Position numbers and translations under genes: made by a program
The notes under the pieces: generated by a model
The model's input: the letters and a program-made list of their open reading frames with translations, nothing else
What the model was told of the DNA's origin: nothing
Databases searched by the model: none
From: a virus
Reading direction: 5' to 3' (one strand)
IMG/VR virus record: IMGVR_UViG_3300027773_000186
Coordinates: 1 to 38,412 of that record
Length of the DNA: 38,412 bases
Shown here: piece after piece, positions 6,988-14,116 of the stretch
Layout: each line of letters starts with the position of its first letter
Numbering within the stretch: the first letter of the stretch is position 1

Positions 6988-7230
6988 CTACTGCACCGCC
7001 TGGGCCACGCGGCCATCAAAGAATGCCGGAACGATTTCGACCAGCAGCCAGACCACAACCGTGAGCAGAAACACAGTGCAAAGCATGTCGCCGAGGCTGC
7101 GAGGCTTACGCGGATGTACCGTGATCTCGACGTCTTCAGGCGGCACACCGCCAAGCAATGGGTCTACATGCGCAGCCTCAAAGCGAATCATGCCGTACTT
7201 GCAACGCAGAACTTCTTTGTAGGAATTCAT
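6988..7230 (-). CDS. Small single-pass membrane protein
   Basis: An 80-residue protein with a polar N-terminal half (MNSYKEVLRCKYGMIRFEAA) and one hydrophobic segment at about residues 50-70 (MLCTVFLLTVVVWLLVEIVP). It is directly coupled to the transposition ATPase gene by an ATGA overlap at 7227-7230, with GGAGG about 10 bp upstream. A membrane protein just after A and B is unusual for Mu. It could tether replication to the membrane or act in exclusion; neither is shown. Confidence 0.6.
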   Translation of the reverse strand: MNSYKEVLRCKYGMIRFEAAHVDPLLGGVPPEDVEITVHPRKPRSLGDMLCTVFLLTVVVWLLVEIVPAFFDGRVAQAVQ

Positions 7231-8273
7231 GCGACCACTGCCTCCTTCGTTTCACTGGCTTCGGTGGCTGACTGACGAATCTGGTCGAGCGCGTTGGTCA
7301 GCGTGCGGATGTTGATGTAGGTGCGGCCCCGCTCAAATGCGTCCTTCGTCACGGCCTGGTCAATGAGCTTTTCGACCAGCGCTGTGGCTTTTTCGGGCTG
7401 CATCGGCGCGAGCAGGGCGCCGATCTCACGGCGCACAATGCCGTGCGCTTCTTCCCGCAGCAGGCCGGGCAGTTTGACTTTGGCGATGATGCGCGAGTTC
7501 CACTGCTCCAGAGTGGCCGAGAAACGGTCGAATTTTTGTTTCAGGTCATGCGACCCGGCAAAGAGCAATGAAAAAAATGGCGGTTGGTCGAGCAGCTCGC
7601 GCAAAACCTCGAAGCACTCAATCTCCAGATGCTGGGCCTCATCCACTACGAGCAGCACGCGACGGTTCTGGAAATCGAAACGAATATTCGAGAGCATCCG
7701 GTCAATGTCATTCCCTGCCTGCGAGCCGCAGGCCGCGGCCACGCGCTTCATCAGATCGCGCGGGCGCAGGTTCTGCCGTGCGTAGACGTAATAGGCGCGA
7801 CGCCCATGTCCATTCTTTGCCAGCTCTTCCCGATTGAGCCGCGCAACCTCGTGCTCCAGCACAAAGCTCTTCTGCGATCCCGGAGGCGCATAGATCATAT
7901 AAGCGACCGGCTTTGGGAGGAGCTTCTGGAAGGTGTCACGGATCATGCGCACGTTCGCCGTGTCATATAGTTCGCCGACCACGCGGTGCGGCGGTTCTAT
8001 CGGGTGTGCGCGCATGTACTCATCAATGGCTTTGCGAATGCGCGCGTCATTGCCCGCGGCGGCGTGGTACATATCGCGCAGGTAGAAGCCGAGCGTGACG
8101 CCGGAATAGCCGATGCGGCGCGCGAAGTCATTCGGGTGCAGGCCCGCGCGCTGGATGTAGTCCTTGACCGCGACAATGTGATTGCGGCGCTCCCGGGCAT
8201 TTGCCTCCAGGCGCCGGCTGTTGTCGTTGTCAATCCGGCGAATACCGTATTCGCGGTGTTCCCCTTTCCTCAC
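7227..8273 (-). CDS. B: MuB-type AAA+ DNA transposition ATPase
   Basis: A 348-residue protein, close to the usual MuB length. MuB binds target DNA as an ATP-dependent filament, recruits MuA and gives target immunity. Domain order fits: N-terminal helix-turn-helix at about 36-66 (AVKDYIQRAGLHPNDFARRI), then the ATPase with Walker A APPGSQKS (129-136, Lys135) and Walker B VLLVVDEAQHL (206-216, Asp211-Glu212). The Walker A is a GxxGxGKS variant with Gln in place of the second Gly. A C-terminal helical domain follows. Translation starts at GTG 8273, overlapping the transposase stop as GTGA, so A and B are coupled as in Mu. Confidence 0.9.
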   Translation of the reverse strand: MRKGEHREYGIRRIDNDNSRRLEANARERRNHIVAVKDYIQRAGLHPNDFARRIGYSGVTLGFYLRDMYHAAAGNDARIRKAIDEYMRAHPIEPPHRVVGELYDTANVRMIRDTFQKLLPKPVAYMIYAPPGSQKSFVLEHEVARLNREELAKNGHGRRAYYVYARQNLRPRDLMKRVAAACGSQAGNDIDRMLSNIRFDFQNRRVLLVVDEAQHLEIECFEVLRELLDQPPFFSLLFAGSHDLKQKFDRFSATLEQWNSRIIAKVKLPGLLREEAHGIVRREIGALLAPMQPEKATALVEKLIDQAVTKDAFERGRTYINIRTLTNALDQIRQSATEASETKEAVVA

Positions 8274-10360
8274 TTGAGTGCCTCCAGAAAATTAGCTGCG
8301 ATATCGGCAGCCGACGGGGGCGCGGCTGCTTCAGGATCGGGTTTCAGTTTGGGAGCGCGGTGTGTCAGCGCGTTCTCTACGATGGGGGAAACCTTCGCGC
8401 GTTCAGCGAGCATCGCGACGGGGGGCCGCGCGCCATTTGCGCGCGCTGCGAGACTGATGCTGTCCAACGCATTGCGCACGGATTTTTCAAAGTGCCGGCG
8501 GTCTGCCATGCTCTCGCCAATCCGGCGCTGGATTTCTTTGTCGGCAGGATCGAATCCGATTCGCTCTTCAGCACGCGCCCAGCAAAGAAAATGCCCGCCG
8601 GCATCGAGAACTGCGACTCCGTCCGGATCGAGCGGATCGTAGGCCACGATGACCTCGCGCTCATTCATCTCGTGCAGGACATCGCGTGAGACTGCGTCGT
8701 AGTGGATGTAACGGCGTTTGTTCAGCTCGATGGCGCACTCGCGCACCTTGCGGCGCGTCTGCTCGGCAAGCAGGAGCGCAAGGGACTGGCTATCCAGACG
8801 TTGCGCGCCGCGCGCGGGATTCTGCTCCGATGCAAAGACTTCAGCCGGAGTGCGTCCGTCCATGCCTTCGCCGGAGTGCGGGCGCTGGTGATATTCTTCG
8901 ATCCATGCCATGCACAACGCGATGAAGACGCTTGCCGGGGGATGCAGCGACTCATCCACACGCCCATGCTTCATCAGCTTGCGGTGCATCTGCATTGCGG
9001 CAGATGTGGCATCCGGACGGAGGTGCGAAGCGCCTCCGGTGTAGTTCTGATAGAAACGCTTATCAAACTGCTGATGCAGGGTGCCGAAAAAGCGCTCCAC
9101 ATGCTTCGATTGCGGATGACGCACGATGCAATGCGTGACCTTGATGCCGAGCCGGGCCAGAATTCCCTGCTGTTCGATCTCGAGCATTTCGCGCTCATGC
9201 CAGCCGCGAATTTCTTCCGGGTCGGACAGATACGCAGGCAGCGCGCCTTTGGCAACCTTCAGGTAGTCCTTGCCGTTGTCGCAGTAGAAATGCTCGCATG
9301 GGCCATGCTGGGCGAATGCCCGGCGCATGGCTGTGGCAATCGAGCGCGAGCTGCCTTCCCACGCCCAGCTCGTGCCCACGACATAGCGCGAGCGGAAATC
9401 CAGCAGGCAGGTAAAGCGCAGCCGAATCGGCGCGCCATACGGCGCTTCGAAGAAGCAATCGTTCATCACCTCCACGTCATGGATCATGTGATCGCTGACC
9501 CATATCTGGTTGGCAAACACATCGCTGTAGCTGCGGCTGAGATACGGGGCCATGCGCTCCTGATATGCACGGCGGCCCTCGCGGGCATAAGTCCGGAGAG
9601 AAGGCGGCGCACTGGCCAGCCAGTTGCGGACGGTGTTGTAGCTCGGCAGTTGAGTCACGCCGAGCAGCTCCGCATCCTGAACAATCGCTTCGTGGCAGAC
9701 GCGATAACTCTGCCTGCAATTCAGGTAGAGATAGGCCGCCAGCGCAGCGGCCTTCGGGTGCTGCTGGAACCAGCGCGAAGTGTTCTTGTCCTCGCGTTGC
9801 TTGTCGGCCAGCGCTGGGAACCCACCATCGCGGTAACGCTTCAGCCAGAGTTTAACCGTGCGCTGAGAAATTCTGTGTGTCTCCGCCTGATACAGCACCA
9901 TGCGCGAGCGCGACGTGACCGCGCGGCCATCGCTGAGGCGAAGTTGCGCGTAGCGCTCCGGATTGTAATTGACGATGGGGTCGAGAACCGCAAGGCGCTG
10001 TTCTGCCTGCGCCTGGTCTTCCGGGTCGGGCAGCGTCACGCGCGCCAACGTGTCAGAGGGCTGACTGGTGAAGAGCGTAAGAGCGGCGGGTTGCGGTGCG
10101 CTCACGGATTGCTCCCCACCAGTCATCTTCCTGCGGGCCTCCGGCGGCAAGGACCCCGCAAGATATTCACGAATGCGACGGCCATTTCGCGCAAACTGGC
10201 CGGATTCACGCGAGACGATATTGCCAATCTCGGCTTGCTTCCGCAACCAACGGTCGCTCCAGCCTGTGACCGCCATCACTTGCTCAGTGGTCAGCCACTC
10301 ACCTGCCTGCTCCGGTGCCGTTGACGCAGGCAGAACGTAGATTGCCGCCTGCGCGCTCAT
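8270..10360 (-). CDS. A: MuA-type DDE transposase
   Basis: A 696-residue transposase that cuts and joins the prophage ends. The N-terminus has a MuA-like winged helix (EWLTTEQVMAVTGWSDRWLR, 21-40) followed by further end-binding helices including SQRTVKLWLKRYRDGGFPAL at 165-184. The RNase-H-like core carries the catalytic triad Asp290 (WVSDHM), Asp361 (YCDNGKDYL) and Glu422 (KHVERFFG). Spacing is 71 and 61 residues, similar to MuA (Asp269, Asp336, Glu392). The C-terminal domain should contact MuB. The ATG at 10360 has GGGGAGGA upstream and overlaps the previous stop as ATGA. Confidence 0.95.
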   Translation of the reverse strand: MSAQAAIYVLPASTAPEQAGEWLTTEQVMAVTGWSDRWLRKQAEIGNIVSRESGQFARNGRRIREYLAGSLPPEARRKMTGGEQSVSAPQPAALTLFTSQPSDTLARVTLPDPEDQAQAEQRLAVLDPIVNYNPERYAQLRLSDGRAVTSRSRMVLYQAETHRISQRTVKLWLKRYRDGGFPALADKQREDKNTSRWFQQHPKAAALAAYLYLNCRQSYRVCHEAIVQDAELLGVTQLPSYNTVRNWLASAPPSLRTYAREGRRAYQERMAPYLSRSYSDVFANQIWVSDHMIHDVEVMNDCFFEAPYGAPIRLRFTCLLDFRSRYVVGTSWAWEGSSRSIATAMRRAFAQHGPCEHFYCDNGKDYLKVAKGALPAYLSDPEEIRGWHEREMLEIEQQGILARLGIKVTHCIVRHPQSKHVERFFGTLHQQFDKRFYQNYTGGASHLRPDATSAAMQMHRKLMKHGRVDESLHPPASVFIALCMAWIEEYHQRPHSGEGMDGRTPAEVFASEQNPARGAQRLDSQSLALLLAEQTRRKVRECAIELNKRRYIHYDAVSRDVLHEMNEREVIVAYDPLDPDGVAVLDAGGHFLCWARAEERIGFDPADKEIQRRIGESMADRRHFEKSVRNALDSISLAARANGARPPVAMLAERAKVSPIVENALTHRAPKLKPDPEAAAPPSAADIAANFLEALK

Positions 10361-10731
10361 TCTTCCTCCCCGGTGACATCAACAAGGAACCGCTCGGCTT
10401 TTCGCTTTCTCGCATAAGCTATGCCTATCGCGATCAGACGAAGTTCTTTGTGTCCGACCATGCGAAAACCTGCACGGCGCACGCGATCACGCAGGAGCCT
10501 GTAGTCTCCCACGGCTTCACAGAAAGCGATGTCGTATGCCGCAGGCCAGCGGTGCGCTGATTTTGCCTCGGCAGTGAAGGCATTAAGCATATGTTCAGTT
10601 ACCCGAACACCAAGAAGCCTGCTCATGTCGTCTGCTATTTGCGCCCTGCTTTTCCCGGAGCGTTTAATCGCCCTATTCAAAACGCTGCGAATTGAAACGC
10701 CATCATTGGCGCGGTGAGTGCGTCTGGTCAC
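10357..10731 (-). CDS. Early protein, downstream member of a tandem paralogue pair
   Basis: A 124-residue protein clearly related to its upstream neighbour. Shared features are SGKSRAQIADDMS (neighbour: CKKSRAQLAEEIS), LNAFTAEA (LNKFTAES), RWPAAYDIAFCEAVGD (RWPAELDRAFCHATGD), LLR-R-RRAGFRMV (LLRCRAELAGYRLI) and a basic C-terminal helix. The GKSRAQIADDMSRLLG segment looks like the start of a lambda-type helix-turn-helix, so DNA binding is likely. The start is GTG 10731, overlapping the previous stop (GTGA). It lies directly upstream of the transposase gene. Possible roles are Ner-like early repression or assisting transposition; neither is shown. Confidence 0.6.
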   Translation of the reverse strand: MTRRTHRANDGVSIRSVLNRAIKRSGKSRAQIADDMSRLLGVRVTEHMLNAFTAEAKSAHRWPAAYDIAFCEAVGDYRLLRDRVRRAGFRMVGHKELRLIAIGIAYARKRKAERFLVDVTGEEE

Positions 10732-11222
10732 AGTTCCACCCCTTGCAGCCGTTTTTCTAAGAGCTGAACGCGTTCATTTGCCCGCTTTTGCCGAAGATAT
10801 TCGCGGCCAAGTTCCAAAAGCTCAATTTCGTCGGCGGTGATGAGCCTATAGCCGGCAAGCTCTGCCCGGCAGCGCAGCAGTGTGTCATCCCCGGTCGCAT
10901 GGCAGAAGGCCCGGTCAAGTTCTGCAGGCCAGCGGTAATCTGTTCGGCTCTCGGCGGTGAATTTGTTAAGTGATATTTCCGTTAGCTTGCGTCCGCTGAG
11001 AAAACTGATTTCTTCTGCAAGCTGTGCGCGGCTTTTCTTGCATTTCCTGATCGAGTCCGTAAGGACCTTTCGTACCAACTCGCCATCATCAAAGCAGCCA
11101 AACTGCACCTCAGAAGCCGATTGGAATAAGTTGGTCTGGTTGTTCCCGGAAAATTTCTCTGAAGAGCTAGCCGTTGCAGATAAAGCACCTTGCCTCGGAA
11201 ACTGTGCATGTGATGATTTCAT
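10728..11222 (-). CDS. Early protein, upstream member of a tandem paralogue pair
   Basis: A 164-residue protein homologous over its last about 110 residues to the following gene (see the SRAQ, FTAE, RWPA and GD-LLR blocks). It has an extra N-terminal 45 residues, polar and Ser/Gln-rich (GALSATASSSEKFSGNNQ), that the shorter copy lacks. The C-terminus is a charged helix (YLRQKRANERVQLLEKRLQ). The ATG at 11222 overlaps the Ner-like stop by ATGA. The family appears to be a phage HTH-containing protein, but I cannot name it. The pair probably arose by tandem duplication and then diverged. Confidence 0.6.
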   Translation of the reverse strand: MKSSHAQFPRQGALSATASSSEKFSGNNQTNLFQSASEVQFGCFDDGELVRKVLTDSIRKCKKSRAQLAEEISFLSGRKLTEISLNKFTAESRTDYRWPAELDRAFCHATGDDTLLRCRAELAGYRLITADEIELLELGREYLRQKRANERVQLLEKRLQGVEL

Positions 11223-11431
11223 GCAGCACGCTCCGAAACGATTTTGCTGAATTCCTGCTTGAACGCTCGCATCACTCTCACGGAGTGGCGGCGACCCATA
11301 ACAACCTCTTTAACGTGGTGGGAGGAAACGCCAAGTTGGCGAGCAACCCTGGTGTAAATCCCACGATATCGAGCGGCCTTTTCAAGTTCCGCTCTGATTC
11401 GGATAACATTAACCGTGGAATATCTCGTCAT
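11219..11431 (-). CDS. Ner-like small HTH regulator, first gene of the early operon
   Basis: A 70-residue DNA-binding protein (MTRYSTVNVIRIRAELEKAA at the start) with a clear helix-turn-helix, TRVARQLGVSSHHVKEVVMG at about 29-48, followed by RRHSVRVMRAFKQEF. As first gene leftward of the repressor it matches Mu ner, which dampens early and repressor transcription. I use ATG 11431; an in-frame ATG at 11461 would add ten residues but lies inside the predicted promoter. If the promoter at 11443-11471 is right, the transcript starts only a few bases before ATG 11431, so the message may be nearly leaderless; no Shine-Dalgarno is seen. Confidence 0.65.
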   Translation of the reverse strand: MTRYSTVNVIRIRAELEKAARYRGIYTRVARQLGVSSHHVKEVVMGRRHSVRVMRAFKQEFSKIVSERAA

Positions 11432-11437
11432 TATGAA
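11409..11437 (+). promoter_or_regulatory. Predicted repressor promoter
   Basis: TTAACC at 11409-11414 and TATGAA at 11432-11437 are separated by 17 bp, a plausible sigma-70-type promoter reading rightward toward the repressor gene. It lies inside the 5' end of the Ner-like gene and overlaps the initiation region of the early promoter on the other strand. The -35 match is moderate. Confidence 0.45.
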
Positions 11438-11462
11438 AGTGAGCATAATGCGCGCTTTCATA
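11429..11462. promoter_or_regulatory. Two interleaved inverted repeats, putative operators
   Basis: TATGAAAG (11432-11439) is a perfect inverted repeat of CTTTCATA (11455-11462), with a 15-bp centre. CATTATG (11429-11435) is a perfect inverted repeat of CATAATG (11444-11450), with an 8-bp centre. Both span the overlapping promoters between the Ner-like and repressor genes, so they are likely binding sites for one or both of these HTH proteins. Confidence 0.55.
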
Positions 11463-11471
11463 TTCCGTCAA
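11443..11471 (-). promoter_or_regulatory. Predicted early promoter
   Basis: On the minus strand TTGACG (11471-11466) and TTATGC (11448-11443) are separated by exactly 17 bp, a good sigma-70 layout for leftward early transcription into the Ner-like, MuA and MuB genes. Predicted start about 11436. The spacer contains one arm of the inverted repeat pair, so repressor binding would block it. Confidence 0.6.
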
Positions 11472-11482
11472 GGGAAAAGTGT

Positions 11483-12265
11483 GTGCCTGTGAAAAAAAAA
11501 CGCGCTGATGATATCGGGAGTAGAATTAAGGCCCTTCGGACAAAGTTGCAGATGAATCAAAGCGCGTTTGCTGTATCGCTCGGCGCGAACCAGGGGACTG
11601 TCTCCAATTGGGAAAAGGGAAAGAACCGCCCGACTCCGGATGCTTTTGTGCGGATAGCAAAGCTGGCAGAAGACCCTGAAGACAAGATGTTTTTCCTCGA
11701 CCAAGCTGGAGTGCCAGACACCTACTTTCTGGGTTCGCCCATGCCACCTGAAATTCTTATGGCGACCACTGAGGTCGTCGCCAAAGCGATTCCCACAGCC
11801 AAAGGCGCAATGCAGCCTTTACCTATCGTTAATCCGGTGCGTAAAATCCCTTTATTAAAAAACCCTAAAAAACTAGGGACGAAGGACGCTCTGGAAGCTG
11901 TGAATATAGATGATTCTCTGCCTTTGCCTGCCGGATGGTTCCCTCAAGAATCTGCCATCCACGCCGTAAAATTCTCTAACCTGAGTTCCCTGTTCACGGA
12001 AGGGGAAATTATTGGCCTGATTGATGTTCATTGGCGCGACCCCGATCGTTTAATCGGACAAATTGTTGCTGTCCGAACGGAGGAAGGTATCGAGCCAATG
12101 AAACTCCGCAAAGACGGATCGGCCTATCTTCTTTTACCTTTGCGGCCAAATGCTGAGGCGCGGTTATTGCGGCCTAGCGGAAATGGAAGTATTGTTGGCC
12201 GTCTTGTGAAGTGGATCGCTGACGCTCCCGGCCCTGATGTCACAAATAGAAAAAAAAGAATATAA
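11483..12265 (+). CDS. c: Lysogeny repressor with HTH and S24/LexA-like domain
   Basis: A 260-residue repressor transcribed divergently from the early operon, as Mu c is. Residues 10-70 form a lambda/Cro-type HTH (MNQSAFAVSLGANQGTVSNW then EKGKNRPTPDAFVRIA). Residues 147-245 look like an S24 peptidase fold: AVKFSNLSSLFTEGEIIGLI, GQIVAVRTEEGIEPMKLRK and GSAYLLLP. Ser168 and Lys207 fall where the catalytic dyad would be, but the usual GDSM motif is replaced by NLSS, and no obvious Ala-Gly cleavage site is seen, so autocleavage is doubtful. The start is GTG 11483 with AGGGA 7 bp upstream; GTG 11489 is the alternative. Base composition is more AT-rich than the late genes. Confidence 0.8.
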   Translation: MPVKKKRADDIGSRIKALRTKLQMNQSAFAVSLGANQGTVSNWEKGKNRPTPDAFVRIAKLAEDPEDKMFFLDQAGVPDTYFLGSPMPPEILMATTEVVAKAIPTAKGAMQPLPIVNPVRKIPLLKNPKKLGTKDALEAVNIDDSLPLPAGWFPQESAIHAVKFSNLSSLFTEGEIIGLIDVHWRDPDRLIGQIVAVRTEEGIEPMKLRKDGSAYLLLPLRPNAEARLLRPSGNGSIVGRLVKWIADAPGPDVTNRKKRI

Positions 12266-12321
12266 GAGCTGTACCGCTTTATCCTTGATCTGCGTTGTTG
12301 AACTCATGACAAGAAGAAAAA

Positions 12322-12705
12322 ATGCAGAAGCCTTTAAAGACTGTTTTATTACTTCTCAGCGTTGCGATTCTTGCGGGCATATCATGCGCAATTACCTACG
12401 TACTGCATCGGCGCGCTATCCGCTCGGAGATACTACAAGCCTATGGTGCAGTTGAAACTGTAGCTGATTACCAGGGTAACACGGCATTTCTGGAAGCTGA
12501 TCTGGCCGCGCGCCAACGGCTGATTGCGCTGGAATCATATGGCCTGAACACAAAAGATGAACAGATTGTGAAGTGCGTTCAGGAATATCTGGAAGCTGTG
12601 GAATCGTTAAATTCTTCCATGTCAATAGAAGACACACGGTTGCGCCAGAATATTGCTGTTGAAGCCGCTGAAAAAGCGGAAAAATGCATTAAGGACCTGC
12701 GATAA
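12322..12705 (+). CDS. Membrane-anchored protein downstream of repressor
   Basis: A 127-residue protein with an N-terminal signal anchor (KTVLLLLSVAILAGISCAIT, about residues 7-26) and a helical, mainly acidic extracytoplasmic part (YQGNTAFLEADLAARQRLIA and EYLEAVESLNSSMSIEDTRL). It is co-directional with the repressor and 56 bp after it, and so probably expressed in the lysogen. I recognise no family. Its place and topology are typical of superinfection-exclusion or lysogenic-conversion proteins, but that is inference. Confidence 0.55.
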   Translation: MQKPLKTVLLLLSVAILAGISCAITYVLHRRAIRSEILQAYGAVETVADYQGNTAFLEADLAARQRLIALESYGLNTKDEQIVKCVQEYLEAVESLNSSMSIEDTRLRQNIAVEAAEKAEKCIKDLR

Positions 12706-12739
12706 GAAAAGAATTTGGATCCCAACCGGGAGAAGAAAA

Positions 12740-13711
12740 ATGCCTATCTTTGATGATCCTCTGCCTTTATTGGAGCAAGAGCCGAAAGCGGGATTCGGCA
12801 AATGCAAGTTCTGCGGCAAGTGGGTAGGGATTTTTAAGCATGAGCATCCGGAGTGCGCAGAGGAACATGCGCGCCTTAAGCAGCAGCGTATTGAAGAAGA
12901 AAACCAGACCACTGCCATGGCGAAGGAAGCGAAGACCCTGATGGCTTCAGCTCCGGCGGGTGCTGTTTCCGTCGAAGAACTCACTTCATTGCTTGATCCC
13001 ATCGCTGACGGAAAAAATGAGGTCCTCTGGCGGGCTTTTTGCGCTTGGATCGGTGACCTGGTCGGCGGGAACCAGCCTCCGACGGCAGCCGAAGAGTCGC
13101 TTGCGGGAGCGCTTCTCAATCATTACAAGTTCGAGCGGGAGAAAATCCCGAATGCAGGGTGGAACAAGCTCGTCCGGTTCTGCGCCATGCGCGACCTGGA
13201 TGAAGGGAAAATTCCACAGCGCTGTGTAGTGGAACGCAGCCCCTTCAACCTTGAAGCCGGAGAAGTCATCGTCTGGGCCTTCCCGGATACGCAATACATG
13301 GAAGACAAAGTCGTGCGTTCTTCCATGCGCGGCTATGCAGGAATGAGCGTGCGCGTTGCGCCCGGAGTGTATCTTCATGGGGGCAACTCATCGCCGGCTT
13401 CTATCAGCGAGGGATATATTCCGGTAGATGCGGGGCTGCTCGCGCTGACGGACCGTGCCGTTCTCTTTCGCGGGAGTCACAAAGCCATCCGCTTCAAATA
13501 CAAAGATATTGCCACATTCACGCGGTATGATTATGGCTTCGCCATCTGCAAGGGAACGCAGACTGCGCGAAATATCGGGTTCGAGACAAAAGATGTCTTC
13601 GCGGGTTTTCCAGACTTCCTGCTGCGGGCACTGGCCAGGTTGCATATGGAGTCGAAGGCGAATCTTCCGAAGCGCTCACGCTCATCGAAGCCGGCTAATG
13701 AGACTCTCTGA
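12740..13711 (+). CDS. Zinc-finger protein with C-terminal PH-like domain
   Basis: A 323-residue protein. I choose ATG 12740 (MPIFDDPLPLLEQEPKAGFG) because GGGAGA sits 7 bp upstream. The N-terminus has a zinc knuckle, Cys22-x2-Cys25 with His36/Cys39 (CKFCGKWVG then HEHPEC). A charged helical linker follows (about 40-75). The C-terminal third contains a strand pattern like bacterial PH domains: LLALTDRAVLFRGSHKAIRF, KYKDIATFTRYDYGFAICKG. These domains often bind membranes or proteins. It follows the repressor and the membrane-anchored gene, suggesting a lysogeny-expressed accessory cluster. Possible immunity or exclusion gene; function not established. Confidence 0.6.
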   Translation: MPIFDDPLPLLEQEPKAGFGKCKFCGKWVGIFKHEHPECAEEHARLKQQRIEEENQTTAMAKEAKTLMASAPAGAVSVEELTSLLDPIADGKNEVLWRAFCAWIGDLVGGNQPPTAAEESLAGALLNHYKFEREKIPNAGWNKLVRFCAMRDLDEGKIPQRCVVERSPFNLEAGEVIVWAFPDTQYMEDKVVRSSMRGYAGMSVRVAPGVYLHGGNSSPASISEGYIPVDAGLLALTDRAVLFRGSHKAIRFKYKDIATFTRYDYGFAICKGTQTARNIGFETKDVFAGFPDFLLRALARLHMESKANLPKRSRSSKPANETL

Positions 13712-13936
13712 ATAGCTGAGCCCACCTATTGCATCTTTTCCTACTTCTCCTGCTTTCTCATAGCGCAGCGTTGCTGCCCTTTAGTCTCACCACAGACCTG
13801 AACGGTCGGAAGCCGCGACTTCACCGAAAGGAGAATCGCGGAGTGCCAGAGCAGAGCGTGTAACTCGCGGACCGGTTGAAGTGCTTGACTGCTCCGCGCA
13901 GCGCTCCCGGGTTGGCCGTTCGGCTGAGGTGAGACG
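13712..13936. other. Leader region of the lysis/late block
   Basis: There is no convincing gene in these 225 bp. CGCGGAG (13837-13843) pairs perfectly with CTCCGCG (13892-13898), making a possible large stem-loop, and TTGACT at 13885-13890 lacks a matching -10. The late promoter may lie here and may need an activator, but I cannot point to it. Confidence 0.35.
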
Positions 13937-14116
13937 ATGCCGAAACAAGGCCGCGCTATCAAATGTTCGCACTGCTCCCGCGTCTTTCGCGGCAAGGGTA
14001 CCTCGCGCGTCTTCTGTTTTGTCCTGTTCCACTTCTGCCCCAAATGCTGGCTGACGCGTCGCGCCGCGTGTGAAGCGCAGGCCGTGGCTGTTGCCACGCC
14101 GGAGGCGGCGGTATGA
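13937..14116 (+). CDS. 59-aa zinc-ribbon protein ahead of the endolysin
   Basis: A 59-residue protein: MPKQGRAIKCSHCSRVFRGK at the start, then CFVLFHFCPKCW. Two CxxC pairs (CSHC and CPKC) about 27 residues apart form a likely zinc ribbon, with an aromatic hydrophobic patch between them. The ATG at 13937 has GAGGTGAG just upstream, and the stop overlaps the endolysin ATG (ATGA at 14113-14116), which is strong evidence that it is expressed. It is the first gene of the lysis block; role unknown. Confidence 0.65.
   Translation: MPKQGRAIKCSHCSRVFRGKGTSRVFCFVLFHFCPKCWLTRRAACEAQAVAVATPEAAV

Noticed and set aside
8702-10324. A 540-codon open frame on the plus strand
   Set aside because: It is entirely antisense to the MuA-type transposase, whose catalytic triad and coupling are clear. 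The product is Arg/Ala/His-rich and unlike any protein; it is a by-product of GC-rich codon use.
11174-11482. N-terminal extension of the repressor reading frame by about 100 codons
   Set aside because: It would run antisense through the Ner-like gene and the promoters. The HTH begins just after GTG 11483, which has a Shine-Dalgarno.
13837-13898. A tRNA-like element with a 7-bp acceptor-like stem
   Set aside because: The enclosed 48 bases are too short for a cloverleaf and no GTTC-type T-loop or proper anticodon arm can be drawn. Kept only as a stem-loop.
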